A DNA stretch of 64,000 nt from assembly GCF_964022235.1 (NCBI RefSeq), contig NZ_CAXHZL010000017.1:7877-71876 (forward strand), in the 5' to 3' direction. Position numbers and translations under genes: made by a program. The notes beneath the pieces were generated by a model. It saw only the letters and a program-made list of their open reading frames with translations. It ran no database searches and had not been told where the DNA came from. This DNA comes from Limimaricola sp964022235. GTDB taxonomy: Bacteria; Pseudomonadota; Alphaproteobacteria; Rhodobacterales; Rhodobacteraceae. Below, piece after piece: positions 17,743-25,757 of this stretch; within the stretch, counting starts at the first letter, position 1; each line of letters begins with the position of its first letter.

Positions 17743-18426
17743 ATGAGCCTCAAACGGATTCTCGGTGTCATGCTCGCCTCGCGCATGGCCGGTCGCGGTC
17801 GCCGTCGGGGCGGCCTTGGCAACGCAGCGCTTCTGGGGGGGCTTGGCGGACGCGGCATGCGCGGCAAGGCCGGCGTCGCGGCGCTGGGCTACATGGCCTA
17901 TCAGGCCTATCGCGATCACCAGTCGCGCCAGCGCGTGAGCGGCTCGACCGCGCAGACCGCATCGACCGGCACCAGCTCCGGCCTCAGCGGGATCTTCGAT
18001 CAGATCGCGGGCGCGCTGGGCGGGGAGACCCCGTCGCAGGACACGCCGGACCCGCGCTCGCAACAAGCCGCCGAGGCGATGAGCGACGACCGCGCGCTCT
18101 TGCTGATCCGCGGCATGATCGCGGCGGCCCATGCCGACGGCACCCTGTCGATGGATGAGCGGCACCGCATCAGCGGCCAGCTCGACGAGGCCGAGGCCAG
18201 CGCCGATGAGCGGCGGCTGATCAGCACCGAGATCGAGAACCCCAAGCCGATCGATACCCTGCTCACGCAGATCGACGACCACGACACGGCGATCGAGTTC
18301 TATCTCGCTTCTCGCGCGGCGGTCGATTCGGAAACCGAGGCTAACCGTGCCTATCTGACGCTGCTGCGTCACCGCCTCGCCATCACCGAGGACGAGGCGC
18401 GGGAGGCCGAAGAGCTCGCTCCCTGA
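17743..18426 (+). CDS. DUF533/TerB-like (YebE-type) protein
   Basis: A 227-residue protein with a Gly/Arg-rich N-terminus, a short hydrophobic segment (VAALGYMAYQAY) and a C-terminal helical domain (ALLLIRGMIAAAHADGTLSMDERHRI..) typical of DUF533, which resembles the tellurite-resistance TerB fold. Homologues are annotated as inner-membrane YebE; the function is unknown. A perfect terminator follows 29 bases after the stop. Confidence 0.82.
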   Translation: MSLKRILGVMLASRMAGRGRRRGGLGNAALLGGLGGRGMRGKAGVAALGYMAYQAYRDHQSRQRVSGSTAQTASTGTSSGLSGIFDQIAGALGGETPSQDTPDPRSQQAAEAMSDDRALLLIRGMIAAAHADGTLSMDERHRISGQLDEAEASADERRLISTEIENPKPIDTLLTQIDDHDTAIEFYLASRAAVDSETEANRAYLTLLRHRLAITEDEAREAEELAP

Positions 18427-18455
18427 CCTGTCCTCCCGGACGGGTCGAAACGAAC

Positions 18456-18489
18456 AAGGGCCGCTTCCTATCAGGAAGCGGCCCTTTTG
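18456..18489 (+). terminator. Rho-independent terminator after the DUF533 gene
   Basis: A perfect 14-bp stem (AAGGGCCGCTTCCT / AGGAAGCGGCCCTT) with a three-base loop is followed by TT. It also sits at the convergent end of the DUF2934 gene. Confidence 0.85.
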
Positions 18490-18517
18490 CCGTACCGGGA
18501 CAGGCGAGGGTGTGGCC

Positions 18518-19045
18518 TCACTTGGTTTCGGTCGGCCCTTCGGAATAATCGTCCGCGGTCTTTTCAGGCCCTGAGCGCACGGCGCGGCGGCTGACCTTCT
18601 TTTCGCCCGGAGCAACGGTGTTGCCACCTTTCTTCGCCCCAAGCTTGGCCGGATCGACGCCATCGGTCAGCTTGGCCTTTTTCGGACGGCCCCGCTTGGG
18701 GGCAGCCCCCGGTTCGGTCGATTTGGCCGCAGCCTTGCGACGCCCGCCGGTGGCCGGGGTGGTGTCGGCGATCTGCTCGCCCGGAGCCTCGGTCAGCCCC
18801 TCCCTAGCCTGCCGCTGACCCATCTCGTCTAGACCGTCGTCACTCAGCGGTGCGCCTTCGTCGCGGCCCGCGAGACCCGCGGCAGCGGCGGTGCCCGGTG
18901 CGATGTCGTTGCCGGTCGCGTCCTCGGCGTCGATCTGCGCCGTGGCATCGTGCCAATGGTCCTGATGACGGCCCTCGGGTGCTCCCTCGCGCTGCCACAG
19001 ATCATAAGCGCGCTGCCGGATCCGTTCTTCCCTGTCGTCGGACAT
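18518..19045 (-). CDS. DUF2934 protein with Lys/Ala-rich tail
   Basis: A 175-residue protein. The N-terminal 35 residues (EERIRQRAYDLWQREGAPEGRHQDHW) are the DUF2934 motif; the remainder is low-complexity and ends in an Ala/Lys/Pro-rich basic section (GRRKAAAKS, PKRGRPKKAK) that contains an AT-hook-like GRP core and could bind nucleic acid. The function is unknown. It is the last chromosomal gene before the island. Confidence 0.8.
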   Translation of the reverse strand: MSDDREERIRQRAYDLWQREGAPEGRHQDHWHDATAQIDAEDATGNDIAPGTAAAAGLAGRDEGAPLSDDGLDEMGQRQAREGLTEAPGEQIADTTPATGGRRKAAAKSTEPGAAPKRGRPKKAKLTDGVDPAKLGAKKGGNTVAPGEKKVSRRAVRSGPEKTADDYSEGPTETK

Positions 19046-19151
19046 GGGGTCCTCCCAGTTGTAATCATGCTCTTTTCCGGAAGTATCGCGCGGCGCGGCA
19101 ATTGCGAGTCACCGGGACACGAAATGAATACAGGAACAGGACGCAAACGCC

Positions 19152-19186
19152 AAAAATCCGGGTGCTGCGTCGTTCGACGCGCCCGG
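19152..19186 (-). terminator. Hairpin with U-tract, likely the displaced terminator of tRNA-Arg
   Basis: On the minus strand CCGGG-G-CGTCG arms fold back on themselves (CCGGG/CCCGG outer, GCGTCG/CGACGC inner, small bulge) and are followed by ATTTTT. It has no minus-strand gene directly upstream except, before island insertion, the tRNA-Arg whose 3' end would have been about 30-45 bases away. The link to the tRNA is inference. Confidence 0.5.
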
Positions 19187-19213
19187 TTTCGGCGATAACC
19201 TCGATCTTCGGAG

Positions 19214-19231
19214 GAAGTGGCGGACTGGGGA
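19214..19231. repeat. Left attachment site (attL), 18-bp direct repeat
   Basis: GAAGTGGCGGACTGGGGA is identical to 30555-30572 at the tRNA-Arg 3' end. Sequence on either side differs, as expected for a recombination core. Confidence 0.88.
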
Positions 19232-19375
19232 TCTGCCTCACCCTGTTCCAGGACGTTCTATTACGTGTTTTAGCGCAATGGCTTAGCTGCATTATGTGTC
19301 TTGCACGTTCTAGCGTCGTCCCACATATTCCAGCCTGTAACGTGGGATGGCCCGTGGGGCCGGTTCGGAGGGCTC

Positions 19376-20587
19376 ATGGCGGAGGAGCGGACGGCGGTGC
19401 GGCGCGGGAAGTGGCCGGAGAAGGCCCTTTCGGCCGCCTTCGTGCGGCAGGTGAAGGAGCCGGGCCGATACGCGGACGGGCACGGGCTCTATCTGCATGT
19501 GGACCCGAGCGGCGCCAAGCGGTGGGTGCAGCGCATCGCCATTCGCGGCAAACGCTCGGACCTCGGACTCGGGGCGGTATCGCTGGTGCCGCTGGCCGAA
19601 GCCCGCGAGAAGGCGCTGGCGAACCGCAAGCTGGCCCGCGAGGGCGGCGACCCGCTCAGGGTTAAACGCGAAGCCCAAGCGGCGCTCACCTTCGAGGAGG
19701 CGGCTCGGAAGGTCCATGCCATCCACGAGCCCAGCTGGCGCAACAAGAAACACGCGGCACAGTTCCTTGCGACCTTAGAAACCTACGTTTTCCCCCGTAT
19801 CGGCGCGCTGAAGGTGGCCGAGGTGGACACCGCGGACGTGCTGGCCGTGCTGGACCCGATATGGCTGAAAGTGCCCGAGACCGCGCGCCGGGTGCGCCAG
19901 CGCATCGGCACCGTGATGAAATGGGCGGTGGCGCAGGGCTGGCGACAGGACAACCCGGCCTCGGACATCGCCCAGGCACTGCCGCGTCAGGCACGGGTAC
20001 AGAAGCATCGCGAGTCCCTGCCCTATGACGAGCTAGCAGCCTTCGTCATCGCGCTGGGCATGACCGGCGCTGCCCCACATACGAAGCTTGCGCTGGAGTT
20101 CCTGATACTGACCGCAACACGTTCGGGAGAGACGCGTCTTGCGAAATGGTCGGAATTCGACCTTGAGCGCGCGGAATGGACCATCCCGGCCGAGCGCATG
20201 AAGGCGAAGAAGGCGCACCGGGTGCCGCTTTCACCTCGTACCGTCGAGATACTGCGCGAGGCCGAGGCGCTGAGTGACGGAAGCGCGCTGGTGTTCCCCG
20301 GTGCCCGCCACGGCCGCCCGCTGTCGGACATGACGCTCACTAAGCTGGTGAAGGGCATGGGCCATGCCGTCCACGTCCACGGCTTCCGCACGACCTTCAA
20401 GACATGGGCGCAGGAGCGCACGTCAACGCCCCGCGAGGTGTCCGAGGCAGCTCTGGCCCACAGCATTAAGGATAAGGCCGAGGCCGCCTATGCACGATCC
20501 GACCTGTTCGCCAAGCGACGGAAACTGATGAACGCTTGGGCAGCCTTTGTAGGCGAGCAACCCGGCCGAGTGGTGAAAATTGGCTGA
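19376..20587 (+). CDS. int: Tyrosine recombinase / integrase with N-terminal arm-binding domain
   Basis: Site-specific integrase of 403 residues. Residues about 20-110 are the DUF4102-type arm-DNA-binding domain (GRYADGHGLYLHVDPSGAKRWVQRI), followed by a core-binding domain and the catalytic domain. Catalytic residues are visible: R249 in ATRSGE, H335 and R338 in HGFRTTF, H362 in LAHSIKD and the nucleophile Y372. The ATG at 19376 has CGGAGGG just upstream; an upstream TTG (19301) is less likely. It lies next to attL, at the end away from the intact tRNA. Its stop overlaps the next gene (TGATG). Confidence 0.95.
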   Translation: MAEERTAVRRGKWPEKALSAAFVRQVKEPGRYADGHGLYLHVDPSGAKRWVQRIAIRGKRSDLGLGAVSLVPLAEAREKALANRKLAREGGDPLRVKREAQAALTFEEAARKVHAIHEPSWRNKKHAAQFLATLETYVFPRIGALKVAEVDTADVLAVLDPIWLKVPETARRVRQRIGTVMKWAVAQGWRQDNPASDIAQALPRQARVQKHRESLPYDELAAFVIALGMTGAAPHTKLALEFLILTATRSGETRLAKWSEFDLERAEWTIPAERMKAKKAHRVPLSPRTVEILREAEALSDGSALVFPGARHGRPLSDMTLTKLVKGMGHAVHVHGFRTTFKTWAQERTSTPREVSEAALAHSIKDKAEAAYARSDLFAKRRKLMNAWAAFVGEQPGRVVKIG

Positions 20588-21315
20588 TGAACAATAAAGG
20601 TGACACCTTGGACAAGCTTTTAAAAACGTTGCAGGACGAAATGTTTATTGTGCAACAGTACGAGACTCCATTCCCCGATGAAATGTTTCCTGACCCCATC
20701 ATTCCAATGAGAACCGCTTGGCGCTGGCGGATAAAATCGATTGAGCAAGACTTCTTAGACAGTGACTGGCCCCCCTTCAGCGGAAGGGTATTCATTGATG
20801 ACGACGAAAACTGGTCGCCGGTTTCAGCAGAAGTTGAAGAGTTTCTGCTTGCCGAGGGAGCGGATGCTCGAGCAGAAATCTTCCGCCCGCACTCTGTACG
20901 GATCGAGCGTGGCTTAGATTACATTCACAGAAGAATAGATCTCCTTTCGGTTGAGTATTGGCTGATAAATGAGGTCAAAGTCCTGCAGGGCATCTTGGCT
21001 GCGCCCACACCAGATGCGGTCCTCTTGGGGGCGATCGAGCTGGGAGAACTGACCGCACGAGCCGCGCAACATCAACTGCACCTCCCTACACTGCGCACCG
21101 GAGTGAAAGTACGGCGAGGAGCGAGCAATGCTGCATGGGCACGTATGGAAGAGAACAAGAGGAAACGGCAGTCTGTCCTCATAGCTATGAGAACATTGCT
21201 TCGGAAAAAGTCAAAAAGCAGCGTTAGATGGGCAGCGCGGGTAGTGGCTGATCGAGGGATTGGCGCTTCTCCTGAAGCAAACCGCACACTTTGGTACAGG
21301 CATAATTCGAAATAG
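20587..21315 (+). CDS. Hypothetical island protein
   Basis: A 242-residue protein starting at the ATG that overlaps the integrase stop. It is visibly AT-richer than its neighbours. It contains an acidic, Phe/Pro-rich N-terminal third, then a long helical region with LGAIELGELTARAAQHQLHLPTLRTGVKVRRGASNAAW, and a basic C-terminus. I recognise no domain. Coupling to int suggests a cotranscribed island function or a cargo gene acquired separately. Confidence 0.7.
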   Translation: MNNKGDTLDKLLKTLQDEMFIVQQYETPFPDEMFPDPIIPMRTAWRWRIKSIEQDFLDSDWPPFSGRVFIDDDENWSPVSAEVEEFLLAEGADARAEIFRPHSVRIERGLDYIHRRIDLLSVEYWLINEVKVLQGILAAPTPDAVLLGAIELGELTARAAQHQLHLPTLRTGVKVRRGASNAAWARMEENKRKRQSVLIAMRTLLRKKSKSSVRWAARVVADRGIGASPEANRTLWYRHNSK

Positions 21316-21363
21316 TTGTGTCACCATAGGCCACAGACACAACTGAGCTTCAGCATATTCCCA

Positions 21364-21380
21364 GCATGTCCAGAACATGC
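21364..21380. promoter_or_regulatory. Inverted repeat upstream of the AlpA-type gene
   Basis: GCATGT and ACATGC form a 6-bp inverted repeat with a five-base spacer, ending 14 bases before the AlpA ATG. This is the size and place expected of an operator, but no binding protein is shown. Confidence 0.3.
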
Positions 21381-21394
21381 CTGAGGAATCTACC

Positions 21395-21577
21395 ATGATC
21401 GAGAAGCACCTTCGCCGCCGCGCTGTCGAGGAAATCACCGGGCTCAGCCGCAGCTCCATTTACGCGATGATGGCGCGCGGCGAGTTCCCTAAGCCGGTCC
21501 ACCTGACCGCAAAAGCCGTCGCATGGCCTGAGAGTGCCATTTCCAAATGGCTGAACAGCCGCCGCTCTGCTGCCTAA
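21395..21577 (+). CDS. AlpA-family transcriptional regulator / excisionase-like protein
   Basis: A 60-residue MerR-like winged-helix protein (LRRRAVEEITGLSRSSIYAMMARGEFPKPVHLTAKAVAWPESAISKWL), the typical AlpA/phage-pyocin activator pattern. GAGGAA lies seven bases before the ATG at 21395; the ATG at 21377 has none. In P4-like and other satellites AlpA controls integrase expression and excision, so it is probably the excision switch of this island. Confidence 0.9.
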   Translation: MIEKHLRRRAVEEITGLSRSSIYAMMARGEFPKPVHLTAKAVAWPESAISKWLNSRRSAA

Positions 21578-21684
21578 CAAAAACCGCCACCCGAGGAACC
21601 GGGCGGCGGCGCATGTCTCTCACGGCTCACACCTGATAGATAGCCCGTTCCCCCCGGCCATTTCAAGCCGAAGGGCAACTCCCC

Positions 21685-21972
21685 ATGTTTAAATCTGACC
21701 GCTGGTTTTCCAGACCAATGCAAATCTATTGGTGCTGTCGCGCACTCCTAGCGGGACGCATCATCTCCCACAGGACCGAAATCCGTGAGGAGAAAGGCTG
21801 GCGCTTGGCCGCCATCTGCCACCGGCTCAAGGCCGAATACGGCTGGCCCATCCTCTCGGAGCCGCGCGGCCCCGATAACACGGCCTATTATCGCCTGCGC
21901 CCCGGCTTCGACCGCGCGGCACTGCGCTTCCCGCCTTCCGCCCAAGCGCTGGCCGAGGAGGGCGAGGCATGA
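21685..21972 (+). CDS. Small helix-turn-helix-like island protein
   Basis: A 95-residue protein, rich in aromatic and basic residues at the N-terminus. The segment ISHRTEIREEKGWRLAAICHRLKAEYGWPILSEPRG..NTAYYRL resembles the winged-helix found in phage proteins that choose between short DNA sites. Its stop overlaps the start of the next tiny gene (ATGA). Family assignment is weak. Confidence 0.6.
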   Translation: MFKSDRWFSRPMQIYWCCRALLAGRIISHRTEIREEKGWRLAAICHRLKAEYGWPILSEPRGPDNTAYYRLRPGFDRAALRFPPSAQALAEEGEA

Positions 21973-22070
21973 CCGCGCTGCGCATCGCCCGCCTGCGCCG
22001 ACTCTATGGCCTCACACCCGCGCAAGCCGCGTTGGTGGCCGCTCTCGCCTATGGGGAGGGCCGCGTATGA
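21969..22070 (+). CDS. 33-residue coupled island peptide
   Basis: A very short frame joined by ATGA overlaps to the gene before and the gene after it. It reads MTALRIARLRRLYGLTPAQA followed by ALVAALAYGEGRV. The LTPAQAALVAALAYGE part resembles a helix-turn-helix. Both-sided stop/start overlap and high-GC codon use like its neighbours support translation. Function unknown. Confidence 0.6.
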   Translation: MTALRIARLRRLYGLTPAQAALVAALAYGEGRV

Positions 22071-22951
22071 TCAGGGATGCCCAGACCCTCACGGCGGCGC
22101 TCAAGGGCCGCTGGCACGGCCGCTACGGCACAGCCTGCTGCCCGGCGCATGGCGACCGCACCCCGAGCCTGAGCCTTAGCAACGCGCCCGATGGGCGGCT
22201 CCTGCTGCGCTGCCACACCGGCTGCGACTTCCTCGCCATTCTCAACGCCCTGCGCGGGCTCGGGCTGGTCGAGGGCGCCGGCCGGGTGCCTAGGCTCGAC
22301 CCGGCCCGGCTCGCTCAGCGCGAGGCAGAAGAGAGGCGGGAGGCCGAGAAGCGGGCGCGGCAGGCCCGCACCGCATGGGAGGAGGCGCGACCGATCGAGG
22401 GCACCCCGGCGGCCGCCTACCTGCGCGGCCGGGACATCACCTGCCCCCTGCCCGACACGCTGCGCTTTCACCCCGCCGCGTGGCACCCCAGCGCCCAGCG
22501 CCTGCCCGCCCTGGTCGCGCTGGTCGAGGGGGCCGAACGCTTCGCGGTGCATCGCACCTACCTGCGCCCCGATGGCACCGGCAAGGCGGCAGCCGAACCC
22601 GCCAAGGCCATGCTGGGACAGGTGAAGGGCGGCGCTGTGCGGCTAACCCACGGCATCGGCCCTCTGGTGGCGTGCGAGGGCATCGAGACCGGCCTCAGCC
22701 TCGCCAGCGGCCTGCTGCGCACCCCGGCGACGATCTGGGCGGCGCTCAGCACCTCGGGGATGCAGACGCTCGCCCTGCCGCCCTGCCCCGGCCGCCTGAC
22801 CGTGGCGACGGATGGCGACCCCGCCGGGCGCGAGGCGGGCCATGCGCTTGCCACCCGCGCCGCCGCGCTGGGCTGGACCGTCAGCCTGCTGCCCGCGCCC
22901 GAACGGCGCGATTGGAACGATGTTCTCACTAGGAAAGGGGCACCTGAATGA
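22067..22951 (+). CDS. CHC2-like zinc finger and Toprim domain protein (primase-like)
   Basis: A 294-residue protein. The N-terminus has a zinc-binding set like bacterial/phage primases (C25, H28, C49, C53 in CPAHGD..RCHTGC). A basic helix (residues about 85-110) leads to a Toprim domain with E204 in VACEGIETGLSLAS and D249/D251 in VATDGDPAGREAG. This is the arrangement of the island/phage primase-helicase partner proteins. With the DUF3631 gene it overlaps, it probably supports replication of the excised element. Confidence 0.88.
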   Translation: MIRDAQTLTAALKGRWHGRYGTACCPAHGDRTPSLSLSNAPDGRLLLRCHTGCDFLAILNALRGLGLVEGAGRVPRLDPARLAQREAEERREAEKRARQARTAWEEARPIEGTPAAAYLRGRDITCPLPDTLRFHPAAWHPSAQRLPALVALVEGAERFAVHRTYLRPDGTGKAAAEPAKAMLGQVKGGAVRLTHGIGPLVACEGIETGLSLASGLLRTPATIWAALSTSGMQTLALPPCPGRLTVATDGDPAGREAGHALATRAAALGWTVSLLPAPERRDWNDVLTRKGAPE

Positions 22952-24441
22952 CCCATGCCCAACCCGCTGTCAGACCGGACGACATCACCCCGGACGACGC
23001 ACTGCACCCCGAGGAGGTGCCGTTCGACGCTGCACAGACTGACACCCCGGACGATGCCCAGGCGGAGGCCCGCATTGCCGAGTTGGCGAAACTCCCGGCA
23101 CTCAAATATGAGCAGGCCCGCGAGACCGAGGCGAAGGCGCTGGGCCTGCGCGTATCGTTTCTCGACAAGATGGTCAGCGCACAGCGCCCCCGGCCGGTCG
23201 AGGAGGAGGCCGCCCCTTTCGCGGATGTAGAGGCGTGGCCCGATCCAGTGAGCGGGGCCGCGCTGCTGGACGACCTGCAAACCGCCATCCTGCGCTTCTG
23301 TATCCTACCCGAGCACAGCGCGCCGCTCATGGCCGCTTGGGCGCTTCACGCATGGTCGCATGACACCGCCGACATTTCCCCGGTGCTGGCCTTCGTCTCG
23401 CCCGAGAAGCGTTGCGGCAAAACCACCGCGCTTTCGGTCATGGGGGCACTGACCCCCAAGGCCATGCACAACGTCAACATCTCGACCGCCGTGCTGTTTC
23501 GCGTGGTCGAGCGCTACACCCCGACCGTACTGATAGACGAGGGTGACACTTACCTTGCGAACAATGACGAGTTGCGTGGCATCCTGAACGGCGGACACAA
23601 CCGGCTCTCCGCCTTCGTCTGGCGCAGCGTCGGGGACGACCACGAGCCCCGGCAGTTCAACGTCTGGTCTCCGAAGTGCATCGCCATGATAGGGAAGCTG
23701 CCCGATACCTTGGAGGACCGCGCGCTTGTGGTGCGCCTGCGCCGGAAACAGCTAGGCGAGACCGTCGAGAGATTCCGCGCCGACCGGGTGAACGCCTTCC
23801 TGCCGCTGCGCCGGATGGCGGCGCGCTGGACGGCGGACAACGCCATCACCCTGCGCCATGCCGAGCCAGAGGTGCCCAGCGCCTTGAACGACCGCGCGCA
23901 GGACAACGCTCGCCATATCTGCGCCATTGCCGATGCGGCCGGGGCCCACTGGCCCGAGACCATCCGAGCGGCGCTCATTGGTTGCGCGGGACAAGCCGAC
24001 GACGAACCGCAATCCGCTGGCGTCCTGCTGCTGCGCGATGTGGCACAGGTGCTGGCGGCCCGGCGCGGCGACCGCATCGGCAGCACCGATCTGTGCGAGG
24101 CGCTGTGCGCGCTTGAAGAAAGCCCATGGGCCGAATGGCGCGGCGGCCGCCCCATCTCGACCCGGGGTATCGCGAAGCTGTTGAAGCCGTTCGGCGTCGT
24201 CCCAAGCCGAGACAGGAACCTGCGATTCTACCACGCGCACGACTTCTCGGATGCCTTCAAGAGGTATCTCTCCGACACCCCCGAAAAAAGCGTCACAAGC
24301 GTCACAAGTGTCACGCTATTTGCAAGCGTCACTGGAAAACCAAATGAAAACAATGGTCATGACGGATGTGACGCTTGTGACGGATTTTCTGAGGGTGACG
24401 GAAACAAGTGCCACGGTGACGGTTGGGAAGGGGGCATCTAA
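22948..24441 (+). CDS. DUF3631 ATPase/helicase-like protein with Ser-Val-Thr repeat tail
   Basis: A 497-residue protein. The N-terminal 75 residues are acidic and disordered. A P-loop (SPEKRCGKTTA, about residues 151-161) and an acidic Walker-B-like VLIDEGDTYL (about 192-202) precede the DUF3631 region (ALVVRLRRKQLGETVERFR). The C-terminus has a low-complexity SVTSVTSVT and Asp/Cys-rich tail whose DNA forms the GTCAC/GTGAC array. DUF3631 proteins accompany primase-like genes in satellites and prophages. The start overlaps the Toprim gene by ATGA. Confidence 0.87.
   Translation: MTHAQPAVRPDDITPDDALHPEEVPFDAAQTDTPDDAQAEARIAELAKLPALKYEQARETEAKALGLRVSFLDKMVSAQRPRPVEEEAAPFADVEAWPDPVSGAALLDDLQTAILRFCILPEHSAPLMAAWALHAWSHDTADISPVLAFVSPEKRCGKTTALSVMGALTPKAMHNVNISTAVLFRVVERYTPTVLIDEGDTYLANNDELRGILNGGHNRLSAFVWRSVGDDHEPRQFNVWSPKCIAMIGKLPDTLEDRALVVRLRRKQLGETVERFRADRVNAFLPLRRMAARWTADNAITLRHAEPEVPSALNDRAQDNARHICAIADAAGAHWPETIRAALIGCAGQADDEPQSAGVLLLRDVAQVLAARRGDRIGSTDLCEALCALEESPWAEWRGGRPISTRGIAKLLKPFGVVPSRDRNLRFYHAHDFSDAFKRYLSDTPEKSVTSVTSVTLFASVTGKPNENNGHDGCDACDGFSEGDGNKCHGDGWEGGI
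24291..24421. repeat. Symmetric GTCAC/GTGAC repeat array, candidate iterons/origin
   Basis: Four GTCAC units (starts 24292, 24301, 24310, 24328) are followed by an 8-bp palindrome GTCATGAC (24356-24363) and then four GTGAC units (starts 24368, 24377, 24395, 24416). The 15-mer at 24292-24306 is the exact reverse complement of 24367-24381. The middle (24313-24355) is AT-rich. The array lies in the 3' end of the DUF3631 gene. Iterons that bind the replication protein would be one reading; repeated codons are the alternative. Confidence 0.6.
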
Positions 24442-24866
24442 TGGGCGCGATAGAGACCGTGCAGTCCCTCATGCGGGCCGGTGTCGAGTTCGCGGTAGAG
24501 GGCGACCGCATCTTGTGGCGCAACTCCGGGGGCCGGGTGACGCCCGAGGTTATCGAGTGCATCCGAGCGGAGAAGCCGCGCGTTCGCGACTACCTCGCCC
24601 GAACCGAGACCATCCCCGCACAGAGACCAGCGATGACCCTGGCGGCGGCGGTGGTGCCCCTTCCGGTGTCGCGCAAAGCCGCGCCCGAACCTGCCCCCCT
24701 GCCCGACCCCACCCGCGCTGGGCGGGTGCGCACTTGGACGGGCCGCGTCGTCTCCCTCGACGCATGGCGCAAGCTGAGCGCATGGGACCGGCACGGGCCG
24801 AACGGGCGGCACTGGGATGGCCGCACGGCTTCATGGGAATGGCCCGAGGGCGGGGGCGCGGCATGA
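24441..24866 (+). CDS. Small island protein with TubC-N-like N-terminus
   Basis: A 141-residue protein whose ATG overlaps the TAA of the DUF3631 gene by one base. Residues about 5-55 (VQSLMRAGVEFAVEGDRILWRNSGGRVTPEVIECIRAEKPRVRDYL) resemble the small TubC N-terminal docking fold, followed by a Pro/Ala linker and a Trp-rich C-terminus (HWDGRTASWEWPEG). The resemblance is by eye. Function in the island is unknown. Confidence 0.62.
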   Translation: MGAIETVQSLMRAGVEFAVEGDRILWRNSGGRVTPEVIECIRAEKPRVRDYLARTETIPAQRPAMTLAAAVVPLPVSRKAAPEPAPLPDPTRAGRVRTWTGRVVSLDAWRKLSAWDRHGPNGRHWDGRTASWEWPEGGGAA

Positions 24867-25405
24867 GCGGGCCGGTGTTCCCCCGCGTGACCGGGGCCGA
24901 GCTGCTGGCAAAGCGCAAGGCGGCCGGGCTGTCTCAGGTGCAGCTGGCGAAGGCGGCAGGCATAGGGCGAGGGGCTGTCGGATACTGGGAGGCCAAGCCC
25001 GCCCTGTGCCGCAACGGCTGGGCCTGTCAGCGCATGTTCAAGGTGCTGGGCATCCGCATCCTGCCGGTTTTCCAACCACTAATGCGCGCGCGGGGGGATG
25101 GGGTCTTACCGGCATGGGCCGCGATGGAACGGCGGATGATAGAGCAGGCCCGTGCCGCTGCCGAGAAGCGCGAAGCCCAGCGCCTCGCCCGGCTGCGGGT
25201 GCCCTGCGGTGCCATAACCCGGAAGGGCCTGCCCTGCCGCCTCAAGTCTGAACCCAGCCGCAAGCGGTGCAAGTTCCACGGGGGCCGCAGCACCGGCCCC
25301 AAGACAGCCGAGGGGCGCGCGAGGATAGCCGAGGCGCAGCGGCGGCGCTGGGCAGCGTATCGAGCCGGGAGACAGACACACAGCCAAGAGGAGCTGCCGG
25401 AATGA
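24863..25405 (+). CDS. XRE-type helix-turn-helix protein with HGG-motif C-terminus
   Basis: A 180-residue protein coupled to the previous gene (ATGA). Residues about 10-40 (LLAKRKAAGLSQVQLAKAAGIGRGAVGYWE) are a clear XRE-type helix-turn-helix. The C-terminal half has a Cys/His cluster (CGAITRKGLPCR..RCKFHGGRSTGPKT), a zinc-knuckle-like motif frequent in phage and island proteins. It may repress or coordinate the replication genes. Confidence 0.8.
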   Translation: MSGPVFPRVTGAELLAKRKAAGLSQVQLAKAAGIGRGAVGYWEAKPALCRNGWACQRMFKVLGIRILPVFQPLMRARGDGVLPAWAAMERRMIEQARAAAEKREAQRLARLRVPCGAITRKGLPCRLKSEPSRKRCKFHGGRSTGPKTAEGRARIAEAQRRRWAAYRAGRQTHSQEELPE

Positions 25406-25653
25406 CCGGACCCTACGTCGAGATAACGGGCGGCATCATGACCGCCAAAAGCTAATGCAATGCGCGTGGCGCCCGCCCGGTGTTCGACACCATCGGGGAA
25501 TGGCGGTTCTTCGTGGAGAGCGTCGAGGCGGACGGCGGGCGCATCTGCATGTAACCGGGGCCATCCTATGAGGCGATCATCATCGAAGCCGAGGAGATGG
25601 GTGCGGAGTATGGCGAAGTGGTAGTGGATCTGCTGATGGCGGGTAGGACGTGA
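25402..25653 (+). pseudogene. Small phage-type gene broken by two in-frame TAA codons
   Basis: One frame runs from the ATG overlapping the previous stop to a TGA at 25651 and shows coherent protein throughout (MTGPYVEITGGIMTAKS, then CNARGARPVFDTIGEWRFFVE.., then PGPSYEAIIIEAEEMGAEYG). It is interrupted by TAA at 25453 and 25552, each exactly 33 codons before the next in-frame stop. The codon use is like the neighbours. It looks like a recently decayed gene of about 83 codons. Confidence 0.65.
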
Positions 25654-25757
25654 CGTCCCAAAGGGCCAAGACGTAACGTCCAAGATCGAGCGCCACATTT
25701 CTGCCGCCTGCATTAATCAATTCGAGTGAAGAAACGCTGACATTGGAGGCAGGCAGA

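Noticed and set aside
24291..24421. CRISPR array
   Set aside because: The repeated units are five to fifteen bases, in both orientations, without spacers of constant length, and no cas genes are nearby.
22067..24441. Complete prophage
   Set aside because: Primase-like and ATPase genes are present, but no terminase, portal, capsid, tail or lysis gene is found anywhere between the att sites.
25402..25653. Programmed readthrough or recoding of stop codons
   Set aside because: Both internal stops are TAA, which is not the selenocysteine (TGA) or pyrrolysine (TAG) codon, and no recoding structure is seen. Decay is the simpler explanation.
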